A stretch of DNA of 31,851 bases from Akkermansiaceae bacterium UBA4589 (GCA_002387565.1 DGJT01000059.1:1-31851); one strand, 5' to 3'. Numbered from the stretch's first letter, positions 14,881 to 23,011 are shown. Numbers and translations are program-made. The notes: a model not told the origin generated them from the letters alone.

Positions 14881-16587
14881 ATGAAAATTGGCATTATTCA
14901 AAACAATCCCCTAATTGGTGATTTTGCAGCCAATGCTGATTATTTGCTCAATGCTTATCAGCAATTAAGTAACGATGGAGCAGACATAGTAATTAGCCCT
15001 GAACTAAGCCTAGTTGGCTACCCACCACTAGATCTCATTTTTGAACCTAATTTTATCCAAGAGTCTTACATAGCTCTCCAAAATCTAGCTAAATCCACGA
15101 CATCCATCCCGTTAGTTATTGGCAGCTTAAGACTAGATGATAGTGACCACAGTGATCCTAGACCTTTTAACAGTGCTTTCTGGCTAGCAGATACAGAGAT
15201 TCAACATTACCAAGACAAAAGCCTCCTAGCTACCTACGACGTCTTTAACGAAAAACGCTATTTCAAAGCCGCCACCGAGCAGCAAGCCTTTATTTGGAAT
15301 AACCTCACTATTGGTTTAACCATCTGTGAAGATATCTGGCACCATGCCGACTTCAATCCTATTCATTACAGCCAAAACCCTCTCCACAGTTTAAAACAAC
15401 AAGGAGCAGAGCTTATTCTCAATATAAGTGCCTCCCCTTTCTATCATCACAAGCCCCAACTACGCAGCGCTCTTATTGCCCAACAAGCTACGTTCAGTCA
15501 GGCTAGTTTAATTTATGTCAATACAGCTGGAGCACAAGATGAACTGATTTTTGACGGTGGCTCACAAATTGTATCTAAACAAGGGAAATTGCTCGCTCAA
15601 GCACCTCACTTCACAGAGGATAGTTATCTGTTTGATGTAGACTTATCAGCACAACCAATACAGGAGTCTCCCCCTATTTCTGAAATCCCTATCATCACTC
15701 AAACTAGCGTAAATTATGATTTAACCCATTTTGATGCACAAGCGATTCACCAAGCCCTACTCACTGGTATTCGCAATTATGTCAAAAAATGTGGGTTCAC
15801 ATCCGTTTGCTTAGGTCTTAGTGGAGGTGTTGATTCAGCGCTCGTCGCTACCCTAGCCACCCAAGCACTAGGCGCACAAAACGTCTATACGGTCATGCTT
15901 CCTAGTCAATACTCCTCACAAGGCAGTTTAGATGACGCGCAAGCTCTTGCAAATAATTTAGGTATTAATTGCCGAGAGGTTGGCATCCAAAACATAGTAG
16001 ACTCAGGCTTAGACACCCTAAATACACAACTCTTTAACCAAGATAATAGCCAAACCCTCGATTTAACCGAGCAGAATCTCCAAGCTCGTATTCGAGGACT
16101 ACTCCTCATGGCCTACTCCAACCAAAACAATCACCTACTCCTCACTACAGGCAACAAAAGTGAGGTCAGCATAGGTTATTGCACCCTCTATGGAGATATG
16201 TGCGGAGGACTCAACCCCATTGGAGACCTATTCAAAACCGAAGTCTATGCCCTCTGTGAATGGATCAACCGCGATGAGATTATCATCCCAACAAACACCC
16301 TCACCAAAGCTCCTAGCGCAGAGCTCAAGCCCAACCAAACTGACCAAGACTCTCTACCTGATTACAGCTACTTAGACGCACTACTCCATCACCTCATTGT
16401 TGAGCGTAGCTCTATTAAAACTATCCAAGAGCTCGGATTTAAAGCAACTGATATCCAATGGGCTCAGCGCCAAATCCACATCAGCGAATGGAAACGCAAC
16501 CAATCAGCCATCATCCTCAAAGTCAGCGAAAAATCATTTGGCAAAGGCAGAATTATTCCTCTTTCCAAGAAATTAGATCATCAATGA
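14881..16587 (+). CDS. nadE: Glutamine-dependent NAD+ synthetase
   Basis: A 568-aa two-domain enzyme that amidates nicotinate adenine dinucleotide to NAD+ using ammonia channelled from glutamine. The N-terminal nitrilase-type glutaminase (about 1-255) shows the catalytic triad: Glu in SPELSLVGYPP (about 40-50), Lys in YQDKSLLATYDVFNEKRYF (split; DKSLL at about 112) and Cys in LTICEDIWHH (about 146). The C-terminal synthetase domain (about 285-568) has the ATP-pyrophosphatase P-loop LGLSGGVDSALVA (about 312), TTGNKSEVSIGY (about 422), GGLNPIGDLFKTEVYAL (about 441) and the PSAELKPNQTDQDSLPDY loop. A -10-like TACCCT (14870-14875) lies 5 nt before the ATG. Confidence 0.97.
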   Translation: MKIGIIQNNPLIGDFAANADYLLNAYQQLSNDGADIVISPELSLVGYPPLDLIFEPNFIQESYIALQNLAKSTTSIPLVIGSLRLDDSDHSDPRPFNSAFWLADTEIQHYQDKSLLATYDVFNEKRYFKAATEQQAFIWNNLTIGLTICEDIWHHADFNPIHYSQNPLHSLKQQGAELILNISASPFYHHKPQLRSALIAQQATFSQASLIYVNTAGAQDELIFDGGSQIVSKQGKLLAQAPHFTEDSYLFDVDLSAQPIQESPPISEIPIITQTSVNYDLTHFDAQAIHQALLTGIRNYVKKCGFTSVCLGLSGGVDSALVATLATQALGAQNVYTVMLPSQYSSQGSLDDAQALANNLGINCREVGIQNIVDSGLDTLNTQLFNQDNSQTLDLTEQNLQARIRGLLLMAYSNQNNHLLLTTGNKSEVSIGYCTLYGDMCGGLNPIGDLFKTEVYALCEWINRDEIIIPTNTLTKAPSAELKPNQTDQDSLPDYSYLDALLHHLIVERSSIKTIQELGFKATDIQWAQRQIHISEWKRNQSAIILKVSEKSFGKGRIIPLSKKLDHQ

Positions 16588-16624
16588 TTTTTGATAACTT
16601 GAGTAATTAGGGGCAGTAATTGAT

Positions 16625-16650
16625 GGCGATACAGGTCGCCCCCTATTTTT
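16625..16650 (+). terminator. Probable terminator after nadE
   Basis: GGCGA (16625-16629) pairs with TCGCC (16636-16640) around TACAGG, followed by CCCTATTTTT. An upstream GGGGC could extend or compete with the stem. It lies between nadE and the opposite-strand tRNA-Ser. Confidence 0.5.
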
Positions 16651-16654
16651 CTAA

Positions 16655-16742
16655 TGGCGGAGAGAGGGGGATTTGAACCCCCGGTGAGTTGCCCCACGCT
16701 CGCTTTCCAAGCGAGTACCTTAAACCGCTCAGCCATCTCTCC
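16655..16742 (-). tRNA. tRNA-Ser(GGA)
   Basis: On the minus strand this reads as a complete class II tRNA of 88 nt including encoded CCA. It has acceptor GGAGAGA/TCTCTCC, D-arm TGGCTGAGCGGTTTAAGGTA, anticodon stem CTCGC/GCGAG with loop TTGGAAA (anticodon GGA at 16706-16708), the long serine-type variable arm GTGGGGCAACTCAC, T-arm GGGGG-TTCAAAT-CCCCC and discriminator G73. It lies convergent with nadE. Its promoter and 5' two-thirds are duplicated 293 bp away. Confidence 0.97.
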
Positions 16743-16795
16743 TAAATTGAGTTTTTGATATAAACTCTATCTATTTAAAACACAATTTTTTTTCG
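16678..16795. repeat. Direct repeat A: tRNA-Ser 5' part plus promoter, first copy
   Basis: About 118 bp starting at the C-run of the tRNA T-stem and running through the tRNA 5' end and its promoter. It is repeated almost identically at 16971-17087 (one C more and one T fewer in homopolymers). The offset is 293 bp. Confidence 0.95.
16757..16785 (-). promoter_or_regulatory. Promoter of tRNA-Ser(GGA)
   Basis: Minus strand: -35 TTGTGT (16785-16780), 17-bp spacer, -10 TATATC (16762-16757). Initiation near 16750 would give an 8-nt precursor leader before G1 of the tRNA. Confidence 0.6.
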
Positions 16796-16861
16796 TTTTT
16801 ATTTGTCTTTATTTTACGATTGTCTCTGTAAAATAAGTGACGTTATAGTTATAAACTTAAT

Positions 16862-16959
16862 CGAGTGGGGATTTATCCTCGCAGTCGTTACAACGACCGC
16901 GACGCTCTGCAGATATCCATGTCTGCGACATGATATTTTATAATCGAGCTAAGCTCGAT
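16862..16959. repeat. Hairpin-rich segment between the two tRNA-Ser copies
   Basis: Four consecutive inverted repeats: imperfect CGAG/CTCG with inner GAT/ATC (16862-16881), perfect GTCGTT-AC-AACGAC (16884-16897), CATGTC-TGC-GACATG (16918-16932, extendable with a bulge) and the 17-nt palindrome ATCGAGCT-A-AGCTCGAT (16943-16959). Its G+C is higher than the surrounding AT-rich DNA. No reading frame of note and no match I recognise. With the tRNA and its copy, it fills the 548-bp gap between nadE and the ExoD-like gene. Confidence 0.8.
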
Positions 16960-16970
16960 GTAGCAGTGAC

Positions 16971-17035
16971 CCCCCGGTGAGTTGCCCCACGCTCGCTTTC
17001 CAAGCGAGTACCTTAAACCGCTCAGCCATCTCTCC
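16971..17035 (-). pseudogene. Truncated second copy of tRNA-Ser(GGA), lacking T-arm and acceptor 3' strand
   Basis: The minus strand carries the tRNA-Ser sequence from G1 through D-arm, anticodon arm and variable arm up to the T-stem G-run. It then departs into the hairpin-rich segment after an extra G. The T-loop, T-stem 3' strand, acceptor 3' strand and CCA are absent, so it cannot be a functional tRNA. The promoter is also duplicated intact, so a chimeric transcript could be made. Confidence 0.9.
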
Positions 17036-17049
17036 TAAATTGAGTTTTT

Positions 17050-17078
17050 GATATAAACTCTATCTATTTAAAACACAA
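17050..17078 (-). promoter_or_regulatory. Duplicated tRNA-Ser promoter
   Basis: Minus strand: TTGTGT (17078-17073), 17-bp spacer, TATATC (17055-17050), identical to the promoter of the intact tRNA. It would drive the truncated tRNA-Ser and the hairpin segment. Confidence 0.55.
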
Positions 17079-17135
17079 TTTTTTTCGTATTTTTTATCTT
17101 TCTTTTATAAAATCTTCATGACCAATATAGGATAA

Positions 17136-17747
17136 ATGCCTCATACACGTTCAAGTAAGCTTTCTCAAATATTAGATGACTCTATTACTTCTATAGAAGG
17201 TGATTATGTGTCTTTTAAAAGTTTGATTGATAGCTTAGGTTTGCGCTCTTATGGTGTTTTATTTCTTTTATTGATTTTACCTAATGCTATTCCTATCGCT
17301 GGTTTTATTGGTATTTCAGCCATTACTGCTTTGTTCATTTTAATCTTTTCGATTCAGATGGCAGTTGAAATGAAAACCCCGTGGCTACCTAAATTTATTG
17401 CAAAAAAAGAGCTTAATAAAAAAATACTGCTCAAGTCTTTGCAAATTGTTAAGCCTTTTTTAATCAAAATAGAGCCCTATATCAAACCTCGTTGGCTCAT
17501 TATCAGTCATCCTTTATCTCTACAGTTTATTGGTTGGGTGATTGCTGTTCTTTGCCTCGTGATGCTGCTACCTATTCCTTTTAGCATTATTGGCCCTGCT
17601 TTGGCTATTTTCCTGATAAGTATCGGTATTTTAGAAAAAGACGGTATAATGATTGTGATTGGTTTATTGTTTGGCATCATTTATTCATACTTGTTATTTT
17701 GGCTTATGGCAGAGGCTATTATTAAAGTCTTTAGTATATTTTCCTAA
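17136..17747 (+). CDS. ExoD-family membrane protein
   Basis: A 203-aa integral membrane protein resembling the exopolysaccharide-synthesis ExoD family (Pfam PF06055). Typical features: a soluble N-terminal helix (about 1-35), RSYGVLFLLLILPNAIP (about 37-53) opening the first hydrophobic pair, a short basic cytosolic loop containing TPWLPKFIAKKEL (about 80-93), PRWLII (about 117), the MLLPIPFSIIGPALAIFLISIGILEKDG block (split; LLPIPF at about 144, LEKDG at about 166) and a final helix. ExoD was named in Sinorhizobium for an exopolysaccharide phenotype, and its biochemical role is unclear. Upstream ATAGGATAA is the nearest thing to a Shine-Dalgarno in the window. No polysaccharide genes are adjacent. 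Confidence 0.8.
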   Translation: MPHTRSSKLSQILDDSITSIEGDYVSFKSLIDSLGLRSYGVLFLLLILPNAIPIAGFIGISAITALFILIFSIQMAVEMKTPWLPKFIAKKELNKKILLKSLQIVKPFLIKIEPYIKPRWLIISHPLSLQFIGWVIAVLCLVMLLPIPFSIIGPALAIFLISIGILEKDGIMIVIGLLFGIIYSYLLFWLMAEAIIKVFSIFS

Positions 17748-17814
17748 TTTAAAGTTTGAATAACCTTAGTTAGTTTTGCTAGTGTGAAAAATCTAATTTA
17801 TTATTACTTTATTT

Positions 17815-19737
17815 ATGGATTATTCTAGCAAATCTCCTTCGACTCATTTTCAAAAACAGGCTCGTATTTCTAGTTTTGAGCAATACCAAGCACTCTATCA
17901 AGAATCTATTACGCAGCCCGATACTTTTTGGGCTAGAGAGGCTGAGGAATTAACTTGGCAGGAACCTTGGGATGAGGTTTTGCAATGGGATGCCCCTGAT
18001 GCTAAATGGTTTACCAATGCTAAGGTCAATGTCAGTGAAAACTGTATTGATAGACATATTGCAGCTGGCAAGGGTGATAAAATAGCTATTCTTTGGGAGG
18101 GTGAATTAGGTGAAAAACGTCAAATTAGCTATAACGAATTACAGTTAGAAGTCTCTCGTGTTGCCAATGTACTCAAGTCTAAGCATATCGTAGCAGGTGA
18201 TAGGGTGCTCATCTATATGCCTATGATTCCAGAGGCAGCGTTTGCGATGCTGGCTTGCGCTAGAATTGGGGCTGTGCACACAGTTGTTTTTGGTGGGTTT
18301 GCGGCTGATGCTATTAGTGATCGTCTCGCAGACTCTCAAGCTAAGCTTATTATGACCGCAGACGGCGGTTACCGTAGAGGCAAAGTGATTGAATTAAAAT
18401 CTGTAGTTGATAAGGCTCTCGAGCAACCAAACTGTGTAGATTCCGTACTCGTATTTGAACGCACCAAACAAGGTGTTGATATGCTTGTAGGTCGTGATGA
18501 TTGGTATCATGATTTGGCGCCTACAGTGGATGACATTTGCCCTGCTCAGGGCTTTGATAGTGAGCATCCTCTGTTTATTCTCTACACTTCAGGATCTACA
18601 GGCAAACCTAAGGGTATTCTACATACATCAGGAGGTTATTTAGTCGGTACTTATGTCACTAGTAAGTATATTTTTGACCTTAGGGATGATGATGTGTATT
18701 GGTGCACTGCTGATATAGGTTGGATTACTGGTCATTCTTATATTATTTATGGGCCATTAGCTAATGGAGCTACACAGGTGATGTATGAAGGAGCTCCTAA
18801 TTATCCTGATTTTGGACGTTTTTGGGAGATTATAGAGCGTTACAAAGTCAGCATTTTCTACACAGCCCCGACAGCTATTAGAGCCTTTATCAAAGCTGGA
18901 GATGAACTTGTTGATAGGAGCGATATCTCATCATTACGCTTATTAGGTACAGTCGGAGAGCCTATTAATCCTGAAGCTTGGGATTGGTATTACCATAAAA
19001 TTGGTCAAGGTCGCTGCCCCATTGTCGATACCTGGTGGCAAACTGAAACTGGAGCTATCATGATTACTCCTCTGCCTGGTTGTATGGATACTAAACCTGG
19101 CTCTGCTACCCTACCGTTTTTTGGTATTGATGCTGACATCTTAGATGAAAATGGCAACACTTGCCCAGTAGGAGAAGTAGGCAAACTTGTGATTAAGCAA
19201 CCATGGCCGTCCATGCTCAGAGGCATTTATGGTGATCCTCAAAGGTTCAAAGAGCAGTACTGGTCGGACTACCCTGATTACTACACTGTAGGTGATGGAG
19301 CTATGCGAGATGAAGACGGCTGTATTTGGATTACTGGACGTTTAGATGATGTGCTTAATATTTCTGGGCATCGATTAGGTACAGCTGAGGTCGAAAGTGC
19401 TTTAGTTGAGCACGATTCAGTTAGTGAAGCCGCAGTTATTGGCAAACCGCATGATATTAAGGGTGAGAGCATTATCGCCTTTGTCATTCTAAAAGATGGA
19501 TTTGAGGGGTCTGCAGCTCTAAGCACAGAATTAAAAGCTCAAGTTGTCCAATCTATTGGGGCTCTAGCGAGGCCTGACGAGGTATATATTGTCCCAGGTT
19601 TGCCTAAGACGCGCTCTGGCAAAATCATGCGCCGTCTACTCAAGGAGCTAGTTAAAACAGGTGCGGTTACGGGTAATACAACCACTCTTGAAGACAGCTC
19701 CATTATTGATGCTATTATAGATATTGTCGCTTCGTAA
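17815..19737 (+). CDS. acs: Acetyl-coenzyme A synthetase
   Basis: A 640-aa AMP-forming ligase converting acetate, ATP and CoA to acetyl-CoA via acetyl-AMP. Core motifs: P-loop A3 YTSGSTGKPKG (about 256-266), A5 DTWWQTETG (about 404-412), A7 YTVGDGAMRDEDG (about 488), the GRLDDVLNISGHRLGTAEVE hinge (split; about 505-524), and A10 TRSGKIMRRLLK (about 599) with the catalytic lysine that is reversibly acetylated in homologues. The tryptophans of the acetate pocket and GVHxxxFGGF-like IGAVHTVVFGGFAA (about 151-164) distinguish it from propionyl and long-chain enzymes. Length is family-typical. ATTACT lies at -12 to -7 from the ATG, and there is no Shine-Dalgarno. Confidence 0.97.
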   Translation: MDYSSKSPSTHFQKQARISSFEQYQALYQESITQPDTFWAREAEELTWQEPWDEVLQWDAPDAKWFTNAKVNVSENCIDRHIAAGKGDKIAILWEGELGEKRQISYNELQLEVSRVANVLKSKHIVAGDRVLIYMPMIPEAAFAMLACARIGAVHTVVFGGFAADAISDRLADSQAKLIMTADGGYRRGKVIELKSVVDKALEQPNCVDSVLVFERTKQGVDMLVGRDDWYHDLAPTVDDICPAQGFDSEHPLFILYTSGSTGKPKGILHTSGGYLVGTYVTSKYIFDLRDDDVYWCTADIGWITGHSYIIYGPLANGATQVMYEGAPNYPDFGRFWEIIERYKVSIFYTAPTAIRAFIKAGDELVDRSDISSLRLLGTVGEPINPEAWDWYYHKIGQGRCPIVDTWWQTETGAIMITPLPGCMDTKPGSATLPFFGIDADILDENGNTCPVGEVGKLVIKQPWPSMLRGIYGDPQRFKEQYWSDYPDYYTVGDGAMRDEDGCIWITGRLDDVLNISGHRLGTAEVESALVEHDSVSEAAVIGKPHDIKGESIIAFVILKDGFEGSAALSTELKAQVVQSIGALARPDEVYIVPGLPKTRSGKIMRRLLKELVKTGAVTGNTTTLEDSSIIDAIIDIVAS

Positions 19738-19857
19738 ATACAATAGCTTTCTCTGCAAAGTGTATGGCTAAACTATAAGCGACAGATGCCGTCAAAACCT
19801 CTTATAGCTATACCTGATTATAAGCCTATAAACCATCTAGCATTTTAAAGGCACAAA

Positions 19858-19892
19858 AAAAGCCAGCACTGTTAAAAGTGCTGGCTTTTAAT
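19858..19892. terminator. Bidirectional terminator between acs and convergent pilin-like gene
   Basis: AAAAGCCAGCACT (19858-19870) pairs perfectly with AGTGCTGGCTTTT (19877-19889). A-runs and T-runs flank both sides, so it can stop transcription from either direction. Confidence 0.93.
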
Positions 19893-19908
19893 TTAAATAC
19901 TTATTAAT

Positions 19909-20382
19909 TTATGTAGTAGTTTTACTTGCTACACCAACTGCTGTACCAACCCAATTTGATGTTGGAGCTGTAGTTCCTAGGGAATTACCTGAACGTGTGA
20001 AGTAGTAGAATGTAGAACCATCTGCACTAAGAGCAAAATAAGCATCTGTTGCAAGTATTGTATCTCTTTGAGTTGCAGAATTAACATAGATATTTAAACT
20101 GTCATCAAGCGCATCTAAGTACGAAGTAAGGTTGCTATCTGTAAACAATCCATCAGTTCTAGAAACATCAACACTTGCAGGTGTTGGCACAACCAATGAT
20201 TCAATTTGGGCAAGAGCCTTACCTAGAGCTTGGCCACTCTGCTTAATAGAGTTTTCTGTGGCTGTTGCAGAAATGTTACTAAATTTTGGAATAGCAATAG
20301 CAGCTAAGATACCAATGATAGTTACAACGATGACTAACTCGATAAGTGAGAAGCCTTTTTTAGTTAATTTATTTAGTTTCAT
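19909..20382 (-). CDS. Type IV pilin-like protein (orphan), third in window
   Basis: A 157-aa prepilin. The leader ends in Lys-Lys-Gly10, followed by FSLIELVIVVTIIGILAAIAIPKF, a textbook N-methyl-Phe pilin helix (split here: FSLIE with Glu at +5, ILAAIAIPKF). The mature N-terminal Phe and conserved Pro distinguish it from the two Val/Ile-starting proteins at 5821 and 6399. It is closer to major type IVa pilins or T2SS pseudopilins. The C-terminal domain (about 60-157) is Ser/Thr/Ala-rich, acidic, has no cysteine pair for a disulfide loop and ends in Lys-Thr-Thr-Thr. No pilus assembly gene is adjacent. Divergent from rpsA, convergent with acs. Confidence 0.85.
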   Translation of the reverse strand: MKLNKLTKKGFSLIELVIVVTIIGILAAIAIPKFSNISATATENSIKQSGQALGKALAQIESLVVPTPASVDVSRTDGLFTDSNLTSYLDALDDSLNIYVNSATQRDTILATDAYFALSADGSTFYYFTRSGNSLGTTAPTSNWVGTAVGVASKTTT

Positions 20383-20573
20383 AATAGTTTAGTTTTAATA
20401 GTTTAATAGTGATGAATATTATACACCGTGCATATTATTCATTTAACATCTAAACATGAGTGCGTCATCGGTTCAAGTAGTTTTTATTATTATTTTACTT
20501 ATTTTTAAACTATTATAATTTTCTTGTTTTTATCAGATTTATCATGTATAAGGCACCTCATTTTTTTCTAAAA

Positions 20574-20694
20574 GTAGTGTTTTTGTTTCCCTCTACACTA
20601 CCTGGGAGCTTAAATAACAAAGAATAGGTTTTGCGTTATTTAATTTAGAGATTTTGAGTTTTTTAGTTGGCATGGTGCCGATTAAAAATAAATT
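20574..20694 (+). promoter_or_regulatory. Structured upstream region of rpsA with candidate promoter
   Basis: The 335-bp space between the divergent pilin-like gene and rpsA is very AT-rich in its first half. It then carries three inverted repeats: GTAGTGT/ACACTAC (20574-20601), TAAATAAC/GTTATTTA (20611-20642) and GGCA-TGG-TGCC (20669-20679). TTGGCA (20667-20672) and TAAATT (20689-20694) with a 16-bp spacer form a candidate promoter that overlaps the last repeat. S1 is autoregulated in E. coli, so an operator or leader role is possible but unproven. Confidence 0.4.
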
Positions 20695-20717
20695 TATTAA
20701 CTTAATTATTATATATT

Positions 20718-22400
20718 ATGAGTACACTCAATCAATTGATTGATGATAACTTTCGCTCTTTTCAAGAAGGCGAAATCGTTTTGGGCAAAATCATCGAAAT
20801 CCGCCCACAAGTTGTCCTAGTAGACATCGGTTACAAATCAGAAGGTGTTATCCCTGTTGCTGAATTCGAAGGTGAAGAAATCAACGAAGGCGACGAAATC
20901 GAAATTCTTTTAGAAAAATTAGAAACATCAGAAGGTTCAATCCTCCTTTCTAAAGAAAAAGCTCTCTACAAACAAAACTGGGATAAAATCCTCCAAGTGC
21001 ATGCTGAAGGCGGCCTAGTTAAAGGTAAAATCAAGGAAGTTATTCGCGGTGGCCTTGTGGTTAATGTGGGTGTTGAAGCTTTCTTACCTGGCTCACAAAT
21101 TGACATCATTCCTCCTAAGGAGCTTAGCACTTATGTAGGTCAAGTACATGACTTCAAAATTGTTAAAATCAATGACGAACGTCAAAATATCGTGCTTTCA
21201 CGTCGTGAAGTCATCGAAGACGAACGCGCAGAACTTAGAGAGCAATTCCTCCTCTCTGCTACTATTGGTGACAAGATCACTGGTACAGTTAAAAACCTTA
21301 CAGACTTTGGTGCTTTCGTAGACCTTGCTGGTATTGATGGTTTACTCCACATTACTGACATGAGCTGGAGACGTATTAATCACCCAAGTGAAATGCTTCA
21401 CATTGGTCAAGAGCTTGAGGTTCTTATTTTAGATATCGACAATGACAAGCAACGTATCTCACTTGGCTTGAAACAAATGACTGAAAACCCATGGGAAAAT
21501 ATCCTTGAGAAATACCCTACAGGCTTACGTGTTGCTGGTAAAGTTACTAAGCTTCTTGCTTACGGTGCGTTTATCGAACTCGAAGATGGTGTTGAAGGTC
21601 TTGTACACGTTTCTGAGCTTTCATGGCTCAAACGTATCAACCGTCCTAGTGATGTGCTTGAAATCGACCAAAAAGTCGAAGCTGTTGTGCTTGCTGTTAG
21701 CATCGAAGAGCAGAAAATCTCTCTTAGTGTTCGCCAGCTTGATCCTAATCCTTGGGATGAAATTGCTGTTCGCTACCCAATTGGCACTAAGATCAAAGGT
21801 CAAGTACGTAATCTTACTGCTTACGGTGCTTTTGTTGGTCTCGAAGACGGTATTGACGGCATGGTTCACGTTTCTGATATCTCTTGGACACGCAAGATTA
21901 ACTTCCCTAGTGAAGTGTTCAAAAAAGGTGATGAAGTCGAAGCTATCGTACTTAACATCGATCGTGAAAATGAGAAAATCTCTCTTGGCATGAAGCAGCT
22001 TGAAGAAGATCCTTGGGACAATATCGATACACGCTTTAAAGTGGGTGATATTGTAAAAGGTTCTGTAGCTAAGATTGCTAACTTTGGTGCATTCATTAAC
22101 CTTAAGGATCAAATTGACGGACTTATTCATATCTCACAACTTAGTGAAGAGCATGTTGAGAAAGTTAAAGATGTGCTTAAAGCAGGTGACGAAGTCGAAG
22201 CACGCGTTATTCGTGTGGATAAAACTGAGCGCCGCATTGGTTTATCTATCAAAGCTCTTGAATACGATGCTAAAGACCTCGAGAAAGAGAACAAATCTCT
22301 CGAATCAATCGGCAACGTTGATAACCTTGTTGGACTTGAGCACGCTTTCCAAATTGCATCTGATGCAGTGGAAGAGTGGGCACCTAGTGACGACAAATAA
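20718..22400 (+). CDS. rpsA: 30S ribosomal protein S1
   Basis: A 560-aa RNA-binding protein with six S1 domains starting near residues 17, 97, 183, 268, 354 and 441. Domains 3-6 share the VxxLxxFGAFVxLxDGxxGLxHxSxxSW consensus and repeat RINxPSEV and the glutamine-rich ISLGxKQL linker. Domains 1 and 2 are the more divergent ribosome-binding pair. Length matches canonical six-domain S1 (557 aa in E. coli). The N-terminus (YKSEGVIPVAEF) differs from the gammaproteobacterial form, one of the clues to a non-proteobacterial host. S1 promotes initiation on mRNAs lacking a strong Shine-Dalgarno, notable because almost no gene here has one. Followed by a strong terminator. Confidence 0.96.
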   Translation: MSTLNQLIDDNFRSFQEGEIVLGKIIEIRPQVVLVDIGYKSEGVIPVAEFEGEEINEGDEIEILLEKLETSEGSILLSKEKALYKQNWDKILQVHAEGGLVKGKIKEVIRGGLVVNVGVEAFLPGSQIDIIPPKELSTYVGQVHDFKIVKINDERQNIVLSRREVIEDERAELREQFLLSATIGDKITGTVKNLTDFGAFVDLAGIDGLLHITDMSWRRINHPSEMLHIGQELEVLILDIDNDKQRISLGLKQMTENPWENILEKYPTGLRVAGKVTKLLAYGAFIELEDGVEGLVHVSELSWLKRINRPSDVLEIDQKVEAVVLAVSIEEQKISLSVRQLDPNPWDEIAVRYPIGTKIKGQVRNLTAYGAFVGLEDGIDGMVHVSDISWTRKINFPSEVFKKGDEVEAIVLNIDRENEKISLGMKQLEEDPWDNIDTRFKVGDIVKGSVAKIANFGAFINLKDQIDGLIHISQLSEEHVEKVKDVLKAGDEVEARVIRVDKTERRIGLSIKALEYDAKDLEKENKSLESIGNVDNLVGLEHAFQIASDAVEEWAPSDDK

Positions 22401-22422
22401 ACAAGAGTTACTATTATTCTGT

Positions 22423-22457
22423 AAAATGCCAGTGGATTTTCCACTGGCATTTTTATT
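22423..22457 (+). terminator. Strong terminator after rpsA
   Basis: AATGCCAGTGGA (22425-22436) pairs perfectly with TCCACTGGCATT (22440-22451) around a TTT loop, followed by a T-rich tail. Confidence 0.95.
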
Positions 22458-22501
22458 ATTTATACGTAATGATTCCTTAGTCTTTCTCTATTCCTCTATC
22501 T

Positions 22502-23011
22502 ATGAACGTGCCTGCCTTAAAACCTCTTTTTATTCTTAGCCTTTTAATCGTCACAAGCTTGCTTAGCCAATGCGCTATGAATAATGAGCTGAGTTATAAG
22601 CACCCACAGGTAAAAGCTCGTAATAAAATTATCGCAACTGAGGCTTACCCTACAGATACCTTCATTGGTCGTCGCTATGTCATTGAGAATGCTTGTTTTT
22701 GGGGTTATTTAAGAAGGCCTACTCAACCATGGGAGCGTTCATTCCTCGTTGCTATGGATGAAACCAGCTTAAAAACACCTGACCGAATTCCCTTTGGGCA
22801 AACGGTTAATGGTAAGAAATACGGTTATGACAATAATTATGAATACCTCGTTGAGGGGTCTTACACAGGTAGGTATATCTATGATTCAAAAATAGGAATC
22901 AAAGTTCGCGAGTTTAAGCCTACTAAATTTACCTTGCTCAAGAAAAATGCAGGTTGGTTATTTCATCCTGACGAGCGCTATGACCCTAAAAAACATAGTC
23001 TAGTACCCTAA
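22502..23011 (+). CDS. Putative lipoprotein of unknown function
   Basis: A 169-aa protein with a hydrophobic N-terminal segment (about 8-20) and a lipobox-like LSQC ending at Cys24. Gln at -1 is unusual, but Leu at -3 and the position fit a lipoprotein signal, so it is probably anchored in the inner or outer membrane facing the periplasm. The mature part contains a DTFIGRRYVIENACFWGYLRRP stretch (split; GRRYVIENACFWGYL at about 56) with many aromatic residues and a basic C-terminus (RYDPKKHS). I do not recognise the family. It sits alone between the rpsA terminator and ribH with about 100 nt on either side. Confidence 0.65.
   Translation: MNVPALKPLFILSLLIVTSLLSQCAMNNELSYKHPQVKARNKIIATEAYPTDTFIGRRYVIENACFWGYLRRPTQPWERSFLVAMDETSLKTPDRIPFGQTVNGKKYGYDNNYEYLVEGSYTGRYIYDSKIGIKVREFKPTKFTLLKKNAGWLFHPDERYDPKKHSLVP

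Noticed and set aside
16588..17135. Integrated mobile element at tRNA-Ser
   Set aside because: There is no integrase or cargo. The duplicated part is the 5' end and promoter rather than the 3' att-type end, so I keep only the duplication itself as a finding.
21621..22130. 169-codon reverse-strand frame within rpsA
   Set aside because: It is a shadow of the repetitive S1 domains; its apparent internal repeats mirror the coding strand and it has no start signals.
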